Shown: positions 36,901-45,091, numbered from the stretch's first letter. The stretch is 46,898 bases of DNA from Actinomycetota bacterium (GCA_018831265.1 JAHJCO010000057.1:1-46898), one strand, 5' to 3'. The notes: generated by a model from the sequence alone, not told the origin. A program made the numbers and translations.

Positions 36901-38830
36901 TGCCGACCCCGTCCTTGACGTTGTAGGCGATGGTGTTTCCCCCTCCGCCTGAGCCGCCGACGACGGTGTCGTCGGAGCCGCTCTCGACGTACAGGCCGGT
37001 GCCGCCGTTGCCGATCGGGCCCGAGCCGCCCGCTCCCGTTCCTATGCAGTTACCCAGCACCTGGTTTCCGGCGGACTGGTACACGTGGATACCGTAGCCG
37101 CCGTTTCCGGATATGACGTTCCCCGTCCCGGCCGCCGTGCCACCCACGACGTTGCCGTCCGCGCCCTGGTAGAGGTAGATCCCCGCTGAAGTGTTGCCGA
37201 GCGCCGTGGTCACTGTCGCGTTCGTCCCTATGAAGTTGCCTTTCGTGGCAGTGCCGGTGCATCCATTGAGGTATATCCCGTACTTGTTGCCTGATATCAC
37301 GTTCCGCTTTCCGCTGTCGTCGCCCCCGATAGTCAGGTTGTCAGAGCCCTGGGCAACGGACACCCCCCAGTAGTTTCCCAGGGCGAACGTCCCGGTGGCG
37401 TCGGTCCCGATGTAGTTGCAGGTAACGTTGACGTCACTGCAATCCGAGATGTCTACCCCGCTCCATCCGTTCGCCGAGATGACGTTCGTCTCTCCGGCCG
37501 TCTGCCCGCCGACGTTCACATCGCTGGACGACTTCCAGATCTTGATCCCTGCGTAGCCGTTGCCGACGGCGGCGTTCCCGTTTTTGTTCAATCCCACGTA
37601 GTTGCCCGTCACGTCGACGTTTTCCGAGTCCTGGATGTCCACACCGTATATGTCGTTCCCGGAAATCACGTTTCGCTCCCCGGCGGTCGTTCCGCCGATG
37701 GTCGCGTTTTCCGCCTTGCTGCTGACGCATATGCCGCTCCAGGAGTTCGGCATCGCGGCGGCGCCGCCCGCGTCGATACCCAGGAGGTTGGCTTTGATCA
37801 CGCAGCCGCTGGAATCGTCCACGTTTATTCCCTGCTGGTCGTTTCCGGATATCACGTTGCCTTCGGCCGGCGTCGTCCCGCCGATGGTGATGTCGTCGCT
37901 GTTGACGTCCACGCCGTGACCCTTGTTCGGCAGGGCCGAGGTCCCGTCCACGTCTGTTCCAATGAAGTTTCCGGTCACCGTAGTGTGGGAGGCTATCTGG
38001 ATCTCGATTCCGTTCTCCCCGTTCCCCGAGATCAGGTTCCCGTCTATCTGCGCGCCGGTGGAAGCGAACGGGTCTCCATAGATGAAGATGCCGTGGCCGG
38101 TATTGCCGATGGCGCCCGCGCCGTTGGCGTCCGTGCCGATGTAATTGCCTTGAACGAGACAGTCGCTTTGAAGGACCGTCTCAATGCCGTTGCCGATGTT
38201 GCCGGAAATGACGTTCCTGTCGCCGGGGCTCGAACCTCCTATGACCACTCCGGTCGATGCCGACTGCTCGACAATAACTCCGCAATCCATGTTTCCCTTC
38301 GCCACGGCCCCGGACGCGTCGACTCCTATATAACAGCCGTTGATCTTGATCCCGGCGGGATTCAGGATGTAGATGCCGTCCCTGTTCCAGTTGGTTATGG
38401 AGAGACCGTTCACCTCGCTGTCGTCGCTGTCAGTGAAGAAGTACAGGCCTCCCACGTCGGAACCGGCCGCGGAGCCGTCAAGCTCGATGAGTATCGTCGC
38501 TGACGTATCCGCGGTCGCCCTCGCCGCGTCGGGCTGCGAATATCCGTTTATGATGATCTTGTCGGTGAGCGCGGGAAGAAACGAGGTAGGGCTTATGGTG
38601 TGCGGCCCGGAGCCCGGAATGTCGAAATTGATGGTGTCCTCTCCGGGATTCGAGTTCGCGTCGTCTATCGCCTGCCTGAGGCTGCCCGGACCCGAGTTGT
38701 CAGTGTTAGTGACGAGGTAGGTGGCGGCGTGAGCGGTCGGCGGATGCGCTACGATGGCTGTAACGGCCAGGAGCAGTGCCGCCAGAAGGCAGGCGGCTAC
38801 CGTCGTCGCGACGATCCTGGATATCTTCAT
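33950..38830 (-). CDS. Giant secreted beta-helix / IPT protein with four C-terminal repeats
   Basis: A 1626-residue exported protein. A signal peptide (MKISRIVATTVAACLL... to AHA) is followed by a right-handed beta-helix. This opens with YLVTNTDNSGPGSLRQAID and runs over about 650 residues of NVISGN...GIxI..S rungs, with GTDA/GTNA-type loops. Next come about four IPT/TIG-like domains (PTTVVQGHTLNV; IDSLDPTSGSVGTHVTV; PTGVVQGHSIEL; IDSVQPAGGSPGTTVSL). Four repeats of about 115 residues complete it, each starting FYFAEGTCRP and ending WTGGSDVVG. There is no LPXTG anchor or C-terminal membrane helix. It may bind polysaccharide or a surface; the function is unknown. The ATG has AGGAG upstream. 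Confidence 0.9.
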   Translation of the reverse strand: MKISRIVATTVAACLLAALLLAVTAIVAHPPTAHAATYLVTNTDNSGPGSLRQAIDDANSNPGEDTINFDIPGSGPHTISPTSFLPALTDKIIINGYSQPDAARATADTSATILIELDGSAAGSDVGGLYFFTDSDDSEVNGLSITNWNRDGIYILNPAGIKINGCYIGVDASGAVAKGNMDCGVIVEQSASTGVVIGGSSPGDRNVISGNIGNGIETVLQSDCLVQGNYIGTDANGAGAIGNTGHGIFIYGDPFASTGAQIDGNLISGNGENGIEIQIASHTTVTGNFIGTDVDGTSALPNKGHGVDVNSDDITIGGTTPAEGNVISGNDQQGINVDDSSGCVIKANLLGIDAGGAAAMPNSWSGICVSSKAENATIGGTTAGERNVISGNDIYGVDIQDSENVDVTGNYVGLNKNGNAAVGNGYAGIKIWKSSSDVNVGGQTAGETNVISANGWSGVDISDCSDVNVTCNYIGTDATGTFALGNYWGVSVAQGSDNLTIGGDDSGKRNVISGNKYGIYLNGCTGTATKGNFIGTNATVTTALGNTSAGIYLYQGADGNVVGGTAAGTGNVISGNGGYGIHVYQSAGNQVLGNCIGTGAGGSGPIGNGGTGLYVESGSDDTVVGGSGGGGNTIAYNVKDGVGIRGSVGCEVIGNHVASNQGIGVVVWDKGSYRDGISGNSIYGNSALGIDLGGDGVTPNDGNNNNPNKPNRGYNYPVITRCSFLAPGGNVLVAGTAPPNSNVEVYEVGSKTDPSGHGQGLTFLGAVDADIGGNFSTTFGGLDPGDGVSAIAISPAGDPSGEGNTSEFSADATAVTPRISGCDPTTVVQGHTLNVDITGSGTHFADGTSVATFSGPGITVNDTHVSDDNHAMASITVSPDATPGFRNLDVVTGAETPTPLSGVFQVLQAPPSPPHIDSLDPTSGSVGTHVTVAGQHFGDGMGSSSVSFNGTEAVQYDSWSDGQVVCRVPEGATTGPVTVSTPAGISNGVEFTVVVPPAPVIKDCEPTGVVQGHSIELDVLGQNTHFQEGISRATVSGAGVVITGTTVTDVTHAGAGLSVAAGAPPGTRDVNVVTGEETPAPLKNVFTVYPAPPSPPEIDSVQPAGGSPGTTVSLAGSNLGTVKGSSRVTFNGTPVTNYVSWSDFEVVLSVPCGASSGPIKVETPWGTSNGFAFEVTASTFYFAEGTCRPDFEPYLTVQNPGGEGAEVMVTYIKGNGTTQQQEITVPATTRSTISVKDVLGEGNDAAHDFSTRVECTNSQEVVVERPIYFDYHGIWTGGSDVIGATAPARTFYFAEGTCRPGFEPYLTILNPGQSEARVRITYMKGDGSTALQNLAVNPTTRSTIAVKDVLGEGDDPAHDFSCEVESTGTQQIVAERPMYFRYGIPQGLGWTGGSDVVGAASPAESFYFAEGTCRPGFQPYLTVQNPGRTEAEVLITYWLGDSGMRQQALTVPAATRSTVSVRDLLGVGDDPAHDFSCRVESLNNVDIVAERPMYFCYGTEKGLGWTGGSDVVGALAPAPAFYFAEGTCRPGFVPYLTIENPGLAQAEVRITYMLGDGSTREQAIGVGAHSRRTVSVIEVLGTGDDAAHDFSCTVESLNGREIVVERPMYFDYQGWTGGSDVVGFAP
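33953..35305 (-). repeat. Four tandem AEGTCRPGF-type coding repeats
   Basis: Repeat units of about 345 bases lie at roughly 35305-34971, 34970-34624, 34623-34276 and 34275-33953. Each encodes FYFAEGTCRP.F.PYLT..NPG, a beta-rich middle with DVLGEGDDPAHDFS-like and VERPMYF, and WTGGSDV(V/I)G. A degraded single unit of the same type lies at 12386-12628. Confidence 0.9.
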
Positions 38831-39015
38831 TGCAGGGCTCCTTCCATGGGGCGGGTGTCCGGGCACCGCCCGTCGAACGGCAACGGCGTTATTCTATCAA
38901 TTAATAATGAAGTGGTTTAAGTATTGGAGTATCCGGGGGCACGTGGAGGAGCTGTGCAGGGAGGTCACCCCGGGTTCTTGCGCCCGGGACTTCAATATCG
39001 TCAATCGCCTTTGAC

Positions 39016-39033
39016 GGCGGACTGAATGCCGCC
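39016..39033. repeat. Palindrome related to GGGACTGAAGTCCC
   Basis: GGCGG-actgaatg-CCGCC keeps the ACTGAA centre of the palindromes at 26462 and 26528, with a different, still paired stem. It lies 24 bases past the oleate hydratase stop and might serve as a weak 3'-end hairpin; no T-run follows. A separate CCCGGG...CCCGGG pair lies at 38969-38988. Confidence 0.45.
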
Positions 39034-39056
39034 CTCGATCTATTACTACTACCCGG

Positions 39057-40658
39057 CTACTTCAGGACCGTTCGAAGGGTTCTGAGCCAGGCTCTCGGGC
39101 TGTAGACCTTCGAGTAGAGCGGGGGGACCTCCCTGTCCACGCCCAGCAGCGAGTAGACGGCCATCATCCCGCAGCGGACCGATGACTCCACCAGCATCAC
39201 GCACTCTCCGCTCTCCGTGAACTGGCCCATGAACGCGAGGTTCTTCGATCCCTCCGGGACCACCGGGGGCCGGTCGCTCCTCTTCCTCGGCAGGAAGTGG
39301 CTCATCTCGTAGGGCATCATCTGGGGTATGCAGGTCGAGGTCTCGATGATGCGCGGCAGCTCCTCCACGAACCCGAACTGGTGGCACACCTCGGTCAGCA
39401 GCTCCTCCCCGTTGCAGTCACCCATCTTCTTCTTCACGTAATCGCCGGTGGCGTCCGGCGTCAGGCCGCAGCCGCCCCAGATGTAGACGTCATCCGGCTG
39501 GTTGAGGAAGTGGGGATGGTGAGGCACCAGGACCGACATGTGCCAGCTCGAGTCCCTGAAGGTGACCATGTCCGCCTGCCCCGGCTTGTTGCCGGTGAAG
39601 CTCTCGTAACGCTCGAGGAAGGTCGGGTCCTTGGCCGTGACCACGAAGGTCGGCCACTTGGACAGGTCAACGTGGCCGTTGAAGTTGGAGGGGTTGCCCA
39701 GGCCGGAGCGCTTGGCCGCGATGCTCTCCCAGAGAGTCCAGGAGCCGTCCAGCTTCCCCGTCTCCAGCCCGGGCGCCTCGGTCATCGAGCCGCGGGTGGA
39801 GTCGGCCGTCATCGAACCCACGGTGGCGAACACGTAGTCGCCTGTGCCGACCGCGATCTCCGTCTCTTCTCCCCGGCGTGCGCAGTGGAGGCGCTCGACG
39901 GTCAGCTCGTCGGTGGAGGGTTTGAAATCCAGGTCGGTGACCTTGCAGCCCATCTGGAAGTCCACTCCCTGCTCGTTCAGCCACTTGACGATGGGGACGA
40001 CTATCGAGTCGTAGTTATGGTGTGGGGTGACCATCTCCGCCGTGCCCCTGACCATCTGGTCGATTCCGTGCATGAACCTGCGGAGGTACCGCCTCATCTC
40101 CCCGAGGTCGTTCCACTGCTCTATCGCGAACATTGAGGAGAAGACCTTCCAGAAGTTGGTCTTGAAGAACGAAGGTGAAAACCAGGAGTCTATGCGCCGG
40201 TTCTCGATACGGCTCTCGGGGGTGAGGATGAGCGCCACGGTCTTCGTCCTGTGCCCCCAGTCAAGACCCATGGTGGTCACGTAGTCGATATTCCCGTCCC
40301 TGTCTATCAGGCGACCCTTCACATCCTTCCCGTGCGTACGGTTGTACTCGAAGATCTCTTCCTTCACGGTCTTGCCGGGGGCGGTGGGCGAGGGTATCCC
40401 CGACAGGACGTCCCACAGGCAGTTGAAGACTTCCTTGTTGACTTTCCTGTCCCCGCGCGTGACGTAGAACGTGTCCGCGGAGCCGGAGCCGTCCATCGCT
40501 CCGCCGAGTATGTCCGTGGATTCCAGGACGTGGATGTTCTCCCCTGGAATGTGCGCGTCCCTCACGGCGAAGACGGCGGCCGAGAGACCGGCGATGCCTC
40601 CTCCGACGATGTAGACGTTCCTGCTGTCCGACCCGGCTACCTGCCCCCTGCCGATCAT
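39057..40658 (-). CDS. ohyA: Oleate hydratase (myosin-cross-reactive antigen family)
   Basis: A 533-residue FAD enzyme of the MCRA family, which adds water to the cis-9 double bond of oleate and related fatty acids, giving 10-hydroxy acids. Family features are VYIVGGGIAGLSAAVFAVRD, ILGGAMDGSGS, GLDWGHRTKTVAL, RRYLRRFMHGI, YDSIVVPIVKWLNEQGVDF, VFATVGSMTADS, VYIWGGCGLTPDATGDYV, IPQMMPYEMSHFLPRK and NLAFMGQFTE. The ATG overlaps the TetR stop (ATGA) with GAGGGGG upstream. Likely roles are detoxifying unsaturated fatty acids or changing membrane lipids, under control of the adjacent TetR. Confidence 0.95.
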   Translation of the reverse strand: MIGRGQVAGSDSRNVYIVGGGIAGLSAAVFAVRDAHIPGENIHVLESTDILGGAMDGSGSADTFYVTRGDRKVNKEVFNCLWDVLSGIPSPTAPGKTVKEEIFEYNRTHGKDVKGRLIDRDGNIDYVTTMGLDWGHRTKTVALILTPESRIENRRIDSWFSPSFFKTNFWKVFSSMFAIEQWNDLGEMRRYLRRFMHGIDQMVRGTAEMVTPHHNYDSIVVPIVKWLNEQGVDFQMGCKVTDLDFKPSTDELTVERLHCARRGEETEIAVGTGDYVFATVGSMTADSTRGSMTEAPGLETGKLDGSWTLWESIAAKRSGLGNPSNFNGHVDLSKWPTFVVTAKDPTFLERYESFTGNKPGQADMVTFRDSSWHMSVLVPHHPHFLNQPDDVYIWGGCGLTPDATGDYVKKKMGDCNGEELLTEVCHQFGFVEELPRIIETSTCIPQMMPYEMSHFLPRKRSDRPPVVPEGSKNLAFMGQFTESGECVMLVESSVRCGMMAVYSLLGVDREVPPLYSKVYSPRAWLRTLRTVLK

Positions 40659-41329
40659 GCCGTTACCCCCTCTTCCCGCGTGTCCGCTCGCATGAGTCCT
40701 TTCAACTGCAGCTCCACGAACTGGCGGCAGACCTCGTCGATGTCATAGTCACCTACGCCGGCACTGAACGCTCTGGCCAGGTGTATCAGACCACCTACGA
40801 TGAAGTCAGCGGTCAACCTGCTGTCCGTGTCCCTGAGGTAGCGTATCTCCCGGCCGTAGGCGACGAGCCGTGCGAACTGGTCGGTCAGCTTCTCCTGGAA
40901 GTCGTAGAAGAGCCTGGTCATCTCGTCATCGATCCCCACCAGCTCGTGCAGAAAGACCCTGGCCATCCCCCTGTTCCTCTCGATGAAGGCGAAGATCGTG
41001 GTCATCAGCTCGACCAGCAGGCGCTCGACCAACTCGTCGTTCGGAGCCCCCGGCCCGGTATCCCCGAACCGCTCGATGATGCCGTCGACACTCAGGGTGA
41101 TCTCCGAGAGGACCTCGTCGATCATGCCCTGGATGACCGCGGTGAAGAGCTCCCGCTTTCCGGAGAAGCGGGCGTAGAAAGTTGCGCGGGCGACATTTGC
41201 CTCCCGGAGGACGTCGGCGACAGTGGCGGCGTGGTATCCCACCCGGGGAAATACCCTCGTGCTCGCCTCGAGTATCATGTCGTTCTTGCTGTCGCCGCCC
41301 ACCGGCCAAACCCCGCTGTCGCCATCCAC
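40655..41329 (-). CDS. TetR-family regulator of oleate hydratase
   Basis: A 224-residue repressor. The N-terminal HTH reads KNDMILEASTRVFPRVGYHAATVADVLREANVARATFYARFSGKRELF, and the helical C-terminal ligand domain follows. It shares a 4-base overlap with the hydratase gene, so the two are co-translated. A perfect palindrome and a consensus promoter lie immediately upstream, indicating autorepression relieved by a ligand, presumably an unsaturated fatty acid or its CoA ester. Confidence 0.92.
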   Translation of the reverse strand: MDGDSGVWPVGGDSKNDMILEASTRVFPRVGYHAATVADVLREANVARATFYARFSGKRELFTAVIQGMIDEVLSEITLSVDGIIERFGDTGPGAPNDELVERLLVELMTTIFAFIERNRGMARVFLHELVGIDDEMTRLFYDFQEKLTDQFARLVAYGREIRYLRDTDSRLTADFIVGGLIHLARAFSAGVGDYDIDEVCRQFVELQLKGLMRADTREEGVTA

Positions 41330-41332
41330 TAG

Positions 41333-41346
41333 ACAGACATGTCTGT
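41333..41346. promoter_or_regulatory. TetR operator of the oleate hydratase operon
   Basis: The perfect 14-bp palindrome ACAGACATGTCTGT lies between the promoter -10 (41357-41362) and the TetR start codon, covering the expected transcription start. Dimeric TetR binding here would block the promoter. Confidence 0.8.
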
Positions 41347-41356
41347 TCAGTACCAG

Positions 41357-41385
41357 AGGATAGGCGCATCCGTTCTATCTGTCAA
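41357..41385 (-). promoter_or_regulatory. Promoter of the TetR-oleate hydratase operon
   Basis: On the minus strand, the consensus TTGACA (41385-41380) and TATCCT (41362-41357) have exactly 17 bases between them. The start of transcription falls in the palindromic operator just downstream. Confidence 0.75.
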
Positions 41386-41400
41386 GCTGAGGAAGGCGCG

Positions 41401-42744
41401 TCACGGCGAACAGGTACCGCCGGGAGGTGTCATCCCCCCGTGGCAGGTTTTGAACTTCTTTCCCGAGCCGCAGGGGCAGGGGTCGTTACGGCCGGCACGG
41501 GCGAACGCCCGCCGCAGTTCTCTCTCCGGCGCCTCCAGGATCTCTATGATCTCCGCGGGAGAGCGGCCCGAGTTGTACAGGCCGGCCATGAGCTTCATCG
41601 GTTCGTCTATACCGTGGAAGAAGGCCCGGTACCCCTCGCAGAGGTAGCTGAGCCCCGGCTCGCCGTCCTGCGCAGGCCGGAAGCGGTTCTTGGGGCACTC
41701 GCCCCTGCAGGCGAAGAGCACGTCGCATTCGCGGCAGTAACGCGGGAGGCCGTCGCGTTTCGCTTCGCCGAACCGGCGCTGTTGCCCGGATGCAGCCAGG
41801 CGCGCCATCGGTTCGCGCATTATGTTGCCAAGGAGGTAGCCGGGTTCCACGAAGTGGTCACACGAATAGAGGTCGCCGTTGTACTCGAGAGCCATGGCAT
41901 TCCCGCAGGTCTCGTCGAAGATGCACATCATCGCGGGCGCCCCGACCCACGAGGCGAAGGCGGCCTCGAAGAAGTTCACGTGGACCTCTCCGACGTCGCG
42001 CCTGAGCCACTCGGCGAAGACACCGAGCAGGAACGAGCCCCAGGGGACGGGCTCGACCGACCTGTCGCTGACGGTATCGCCCTGCTGGAGCAGGGTGGTG
42101 CCGTCTTCGTTGATGCGCTCCACTATGGGGATGAACTGTATCCATTGCACCCCGACCTCGTCGCGGAAGAAGGAGTAGACCTCCTCCGGGTGGCCGGCGT
42201 TGGCCGCGTGGACGGTGCACAGCACGTTGAAGTCCACGTCGCACTCCTGCATGAGCCGAGCCGCCTTCATCACCCTGTCGAAGGTGGGACGGCCCCTGCC
42301 GTCCAGCCGGTATGCGTCGTGCATCTCGCGGGGGCCGTCCAGCGAGAGGCCGACCAGGAAACCTTTGTCCCTCAGGAAACCACACCACTCCTCGTCGAGC
42401 AGCGTGCCGTTGGTCTGCATGGTGCATGAGATCCGCTTCCCCGCGGGCGCGCACTCGCCCGCTATCTCTACGGACCGGGCGAAAAAGTCCAGGCCCATGA
42501 GGGTGGGCTCGCCGCCCTGCCAGGCGAGGGTGACCTCCGGCACGTCCTGGGCCTCGATGTACTGCTCTATGTAGGCGCGCAGCACGCCGTCGTCCATGCG
42601 CGTACGCTCGCCCGGGTAGAGCCTTTGCTTCTCGAGGAAGAAGCAGTACCGGCAGGAGAGGTTGCACACCGAGCCGGTGGGCTTTGCCATGACGTGGAAG
42701 CCGGGTGCCCCGTCTTGCGGATCCGACTTCAAGCGACTAGACAA
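41401..42744 (-). CDS. Radical SAM/SPASM maturase (anaerobic sulfatase-maturase-like) with SEC-C tail
   Basis: A 447-residue protein. Cys27, Cys31 and Cys34 (CNLSCRYC) bind the SAM cluster. TLAWQGGEPTLMGLDFF, MQTNGTLLD and GLSLDGPREMHD follow the anSME pattern. The SPASM part has CGNAMALEYNGDLYSCDHFVEPG and YCRECDVLFACRGECPKNRF. The last 25 residues are a SEC-C zinc motif (GRNDPCPCGSGKKFKTC). The family turns Cys or Ser of sulfatases into formylglycine, but no sulfatase is in the window. The TTG start overlaps the GAP gene by 8 bases. Confidence 0.9.
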   Translation of the reverse strand: MSSRLKSDPQDGAPGFHVMAKPTGSVCNLSCRYCFFLEKQRLYPGERTRMDDGVLRAYIEQYIEAQDVPEVTLAWQGGEPTLMGLDFFARSVEIAGECAPAGKRISCTMQTNGTLLDEEWCGFLRDKGFLVGLSLDGPREMHDAYRLDGRGRPTFDRVMKAARLMQECDVDFNVLCTVHAANAGHPEEVYSFFRDEVGVQWIQFIPIVERINEDGTTLLQQGDTVSDRSVEPVPWGSFLLGVFAEWLRRDVGEVHVNFFEAAFASWVGAPAMMCIFDETCGNAMALEYNGDLYSCDHFVEPGYLLGNIMREPMARLAASGQQRRFGEAKRDGLPRYCRECDVLFACRGECPKNRFRPAQDGEPGLSYLCEGYRAFFHGIDEPMKLMAGLYNSGRSPAEIIEILEAPERELRRAFARAGRNDPCPCGSGKKFKTCHGGMTPPGGTCSP

Positions 42745-43411
42745 GACCGCTTATGCCCTTGCCGATGAGCACAACACCGAAGACCAGTAGCAGCACGAAC
42801 ATGACCGTGGCGTTGTTCTCCGTCAGCCAGGCCTTCCACGCATTCAGGGTCTTCTCGGCCCTGGCCCCCATGACAAGGTTGACGACGACCGGAACTGCTA
42901 CGGTAGCCGCCCCGATGGCCAGGAAGATCGCGAACGAGATAACGATCTCCCCGGTGGCAAGGCCCCCCTGGGCGATGGCCATGGAAGCGGCGAGGGTGAG
43001 CACAAGGTTCTTGGGGTTCACCCCCGAGAGCAGCGCCGCCAGCCCCAGTGACTTATGCGGAGTGAACCCGTCGATGGCCGACATCCACTTCGGCATCTCG
43101 GGTTCTTCTCCCGGCCCCGGCCTCTTGCGCCAGTTGCGCAACGCCATGAACAGGAGCAGCACGCCCAGCACGAGCCTGAGGACGGCCGTCCCCTTGGAGG
43201 CCCCGCTGCTGGTGGCGACATCAGCGGCGCTTGCGACCGCATAGACGATCCAGAAGGCGGCCGAGAGGCCGGCGACCCATCCCAGCAGGAATGCCAGGCT
43301 GTTGACCTTCGCCTTCCCGCTGAACAGCATGAGGATCACCGCGATTATCGGCACCGGGCTGATGGCGACACCGAGGGCCAGGGGAAGGATATTCCCTATG
43401 ACATCTCCCAT
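42737..43411 (-). CDS. GAP/LysE-like membrane protein (Sap family)
   Basis: A 224-residue protein with six helices, of the GAP family (sulfolipid-1-addressing protein, LysE-like fold). ILPLALGVAISPVPIIAVILML is the family start, and the central GFTPHKSLGLAALLSGVNPKNLVLTLAAS is the conserved loop. Members are thought to export lipids or small polar molecules. The ATG nearest the first helix is chosen. It overlaps the radical SAM gene, so the two are probably translated together. Confidence 0.85.
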   Translation of the reverse strand: MGDVIGNILPLALGVAISPVPIIAVILMLFSGKAKVNSLAFLLGWVAGLSAAFWIVYAVASAADVATSSGASKGTAVLRLVLGVLLLFMALRNWRKRPGPGEEPEMPKWMSAIDGFTPHKSLGLAALLSGVNPKNLVLTLAASMAIAQGGLATGEIVISFAIFLAIGAATVAVPVVVNLVMGARAEKTLNAWKAWLTENNATVMFVLLLVFGVVLIGKGISGLV

Positions 43412-43448
43412 GGTGATACCTGCACTTCCACTTGACAACGATTACCGA

Positions 43449-43473
43449 TGAAAGGATGGTCTGCATTCTTTCA
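43449..43473. promoter_or_regulatory. Inverted repeat upstream of the GAP/radical SAM pair
   Basis: TGAAAGGATG-gtctg-CATTCTTTCA has 10-bp arms with one mismatch and a 5-base spacer. It lies about 40 bases upstream of the GAP start, a sensible operator position. No regulator gene is adjacent. Confidence 0.5.
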
Positions 43474-43537
43474 CAACCGGGCCTGCGGGCAAGGCAGGGA
43501 ATGCCGTCACTACGGGCGCCACACCGGGGCGCTTCAC

Positions 43538-45091
43538 CTAGATCGCCTCGTAACGGATGTCCTCGTCGCCGTGCGTCTCCTTAATCCAGCGGTCGTAGAG
43601 GGCGTCGAAGGCGGCGGGGTCTTCGCTGCGCGCGCGAAGGGCGCCGGAGAGTTCCTCTCCCGTCGCGTTTCTGAATACGTTCTTTTCATAGTAGTCCTGG
43701 AGCGCCTCCTCGAAGGTGAGCTCGCCCATCTCGTTCCACAGCTCGTCGAAGAAGAACGGGCCCTTGGAGTAGACGATCGCGCCGTACTGGTCGCCGTCCC
43801 GGAACCCCGCCACGGGCTGGTCCACCGCGGCGTCCGGTACGCCGTCCTCGCGGGCCGCGACGTACCCGTCCGCAAGATCTTCCAGGACGCCCAGGGCTTT
43901 CTCCTCGCCGTGCTCCCAGAGCGAGTATGCGACCTCACAGTAACTGGTCAGCGACTCGTCCTGCCAGGGGTGGCCGATGGAGTCGCTTCCCACCCCGAGA
44001 GCCCACCACTGGTGGCAGACCTCGTGGGCGACCGTGAGGTCCAGCACGGTCGTCTCCTCGAGGTCCTCGTAGAGGAAGGAGGCTATCTGCACCTGCCCCG
44101 TGAACTCCATACCGTAGGAATCGCTGAGCGGTGCCTCGCAGATGTTGAGCCTGGTGTAGGGGTACGGGCCGAAGTGCTCCGAGAACTGCTCCAGCGCGGC
44201 GCAGCCGGAATCAAGCGCCTCCAGGCCCGCCTTCCGGTCCTCTCCGGAGAAGTACGAGGTGACGGTGGTCGAGCCTACCTCCCGGTCCGCGGAGAGGTAG
44301 CCGGAGCCCGCCTGTGCCTCGAAGTCTCTCGAGGGCCCGGCCGCGTACACGTGGGCGTCGCCCCGCCTCCCTGTCTCGACACCGGTGGCGGCCACCGTGA
44401 AGCCGTCGGGCGCGTCGAAGGAGACGAAGTAGTAAGAGCAGTCGTAGAATGCAACGTCCCCGTCCGTCGGTGTCTCCCTCCTGTCCCACGTGCCGTCCGG
44501 ACACGTGACCACGGTGGGAAGGAAGTTACCGAGATCGAAGACGCCCTCGCCGTACCCGTATATCCCGCCGTTGCCGGACTCGTCGACGGGTGGGACCTTC
44601 TCGTTGAACGAGAACGCGACGAACGCCTCCTCCCCCGGAGGGAGTCCGCCGGGGATGCCCACCTCGAGGAAGGAGCCCTCGAGCGTATGCTCGGCGGGAC
44701 GCCCGTCCGCCTTTACCTCGTCGAACTCGACCCCCCGGCCGGACAGCCCCGTGCCGGGGTCGTTCGCGTACACGCGGAAGACGACCTCGGAGAGCACCGC
44801 CTTCGTCCGGTTCGTGTAGAGGACCCGTTCCTCCGCCTGCACGGACTTCGCCTTCGCATCCAGCTCGGCGTACACGGAGTAGATGGTGGCTCCGTACGTC
44901 TTTCCGCGAGCGAGCCGCTCCCCGTCCGTGGTGAGGTACTCCTCCGCCTCCGCCCGCGCGGCCTTCATCTGCGAGGCCGTCGTCGGTAGCGAGGCCTGGG
45001 GCTGACCGCAGCCGGCCGCGAGCAGGCAAACGCCCGAAGCGGCGGAGAACAACACCGACACGAGCAGGGCTTCCGCGACCAGACGGTACAA
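43538..45091 (-). CDS. M1-family zinc metallopeptidase lipoprotein
   Basis: A 517-residue exported aminopeptidase-type protein. The signal peptide ends in lipobox LAAGC. The zinc site is HEVCH (residues 356-360) followed by exactly 18 residues and Glu379 (QDESLTSY), the gluzincin pattern. GMEFTGQVQIA stands where M1 enzymes have GAMEN, so the exopeptidase Glu motif is altered to GMEFT. Tyr in YGAIVYSKGPFFFDEL fits the catalytic Tyr region. The TTG start is the only sensible one; GGGAGGAG lies some 20 bases upstream. It probably trims peptides at the cell surface. It is divergent from the AI-2E gene. Confidence 0.88.
   Translation of the reverse strand: MYRLVAEALLVSVLFSAASGVCLLAAGCGQPQASLPTTASQMKAARAEAEEYLTTDGERLARGKTYGATIYSVYAELDAKAKSVQAEERVLYTNRTKAVLSEVVFRVYANDPGTGLSGRGVEFDEVKADGRPAEHTLEGSFLEVGIPGGLPPGEEAFVAFSFNEKVPPVDESGNGGIYGYGEGVFDLGNFLPTVVTCPDGTWDRRETPTDGDVAFYDCSYYFVSFDAPDGFTVAATGVETGRRGDAHVYAAGPSRDFEAQAGSGYLSADREVGSTTVTSYFSGEDRKAGLEALDSGCAALEQFSEHFGPYPYTRLNICEAPLSDSYGMEFTGQVQIASFLYEDLEETTVLDLTVAHEVCHQWWALGVGSDSIGHPWQDESLTSYCEVAYSLWEHGEEKALGVLEDLADGYVAAREDGVPDAAVDQPVAGFRDGDQYGAIVYSKGPFFFDELWNEMGELTFEEALQDYYEKNVFRNATGEELSGALRARSEDPAAFDALYDRWIKETHGDEDIRYEAI

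Noticed and set aside
38890..38930. Possible shared AT-rich repeat with 32660-32715
   Set aside because: Similarity is limited to AT-rich bases and a short TATCCG.GGG string; more likely two promoter regions.
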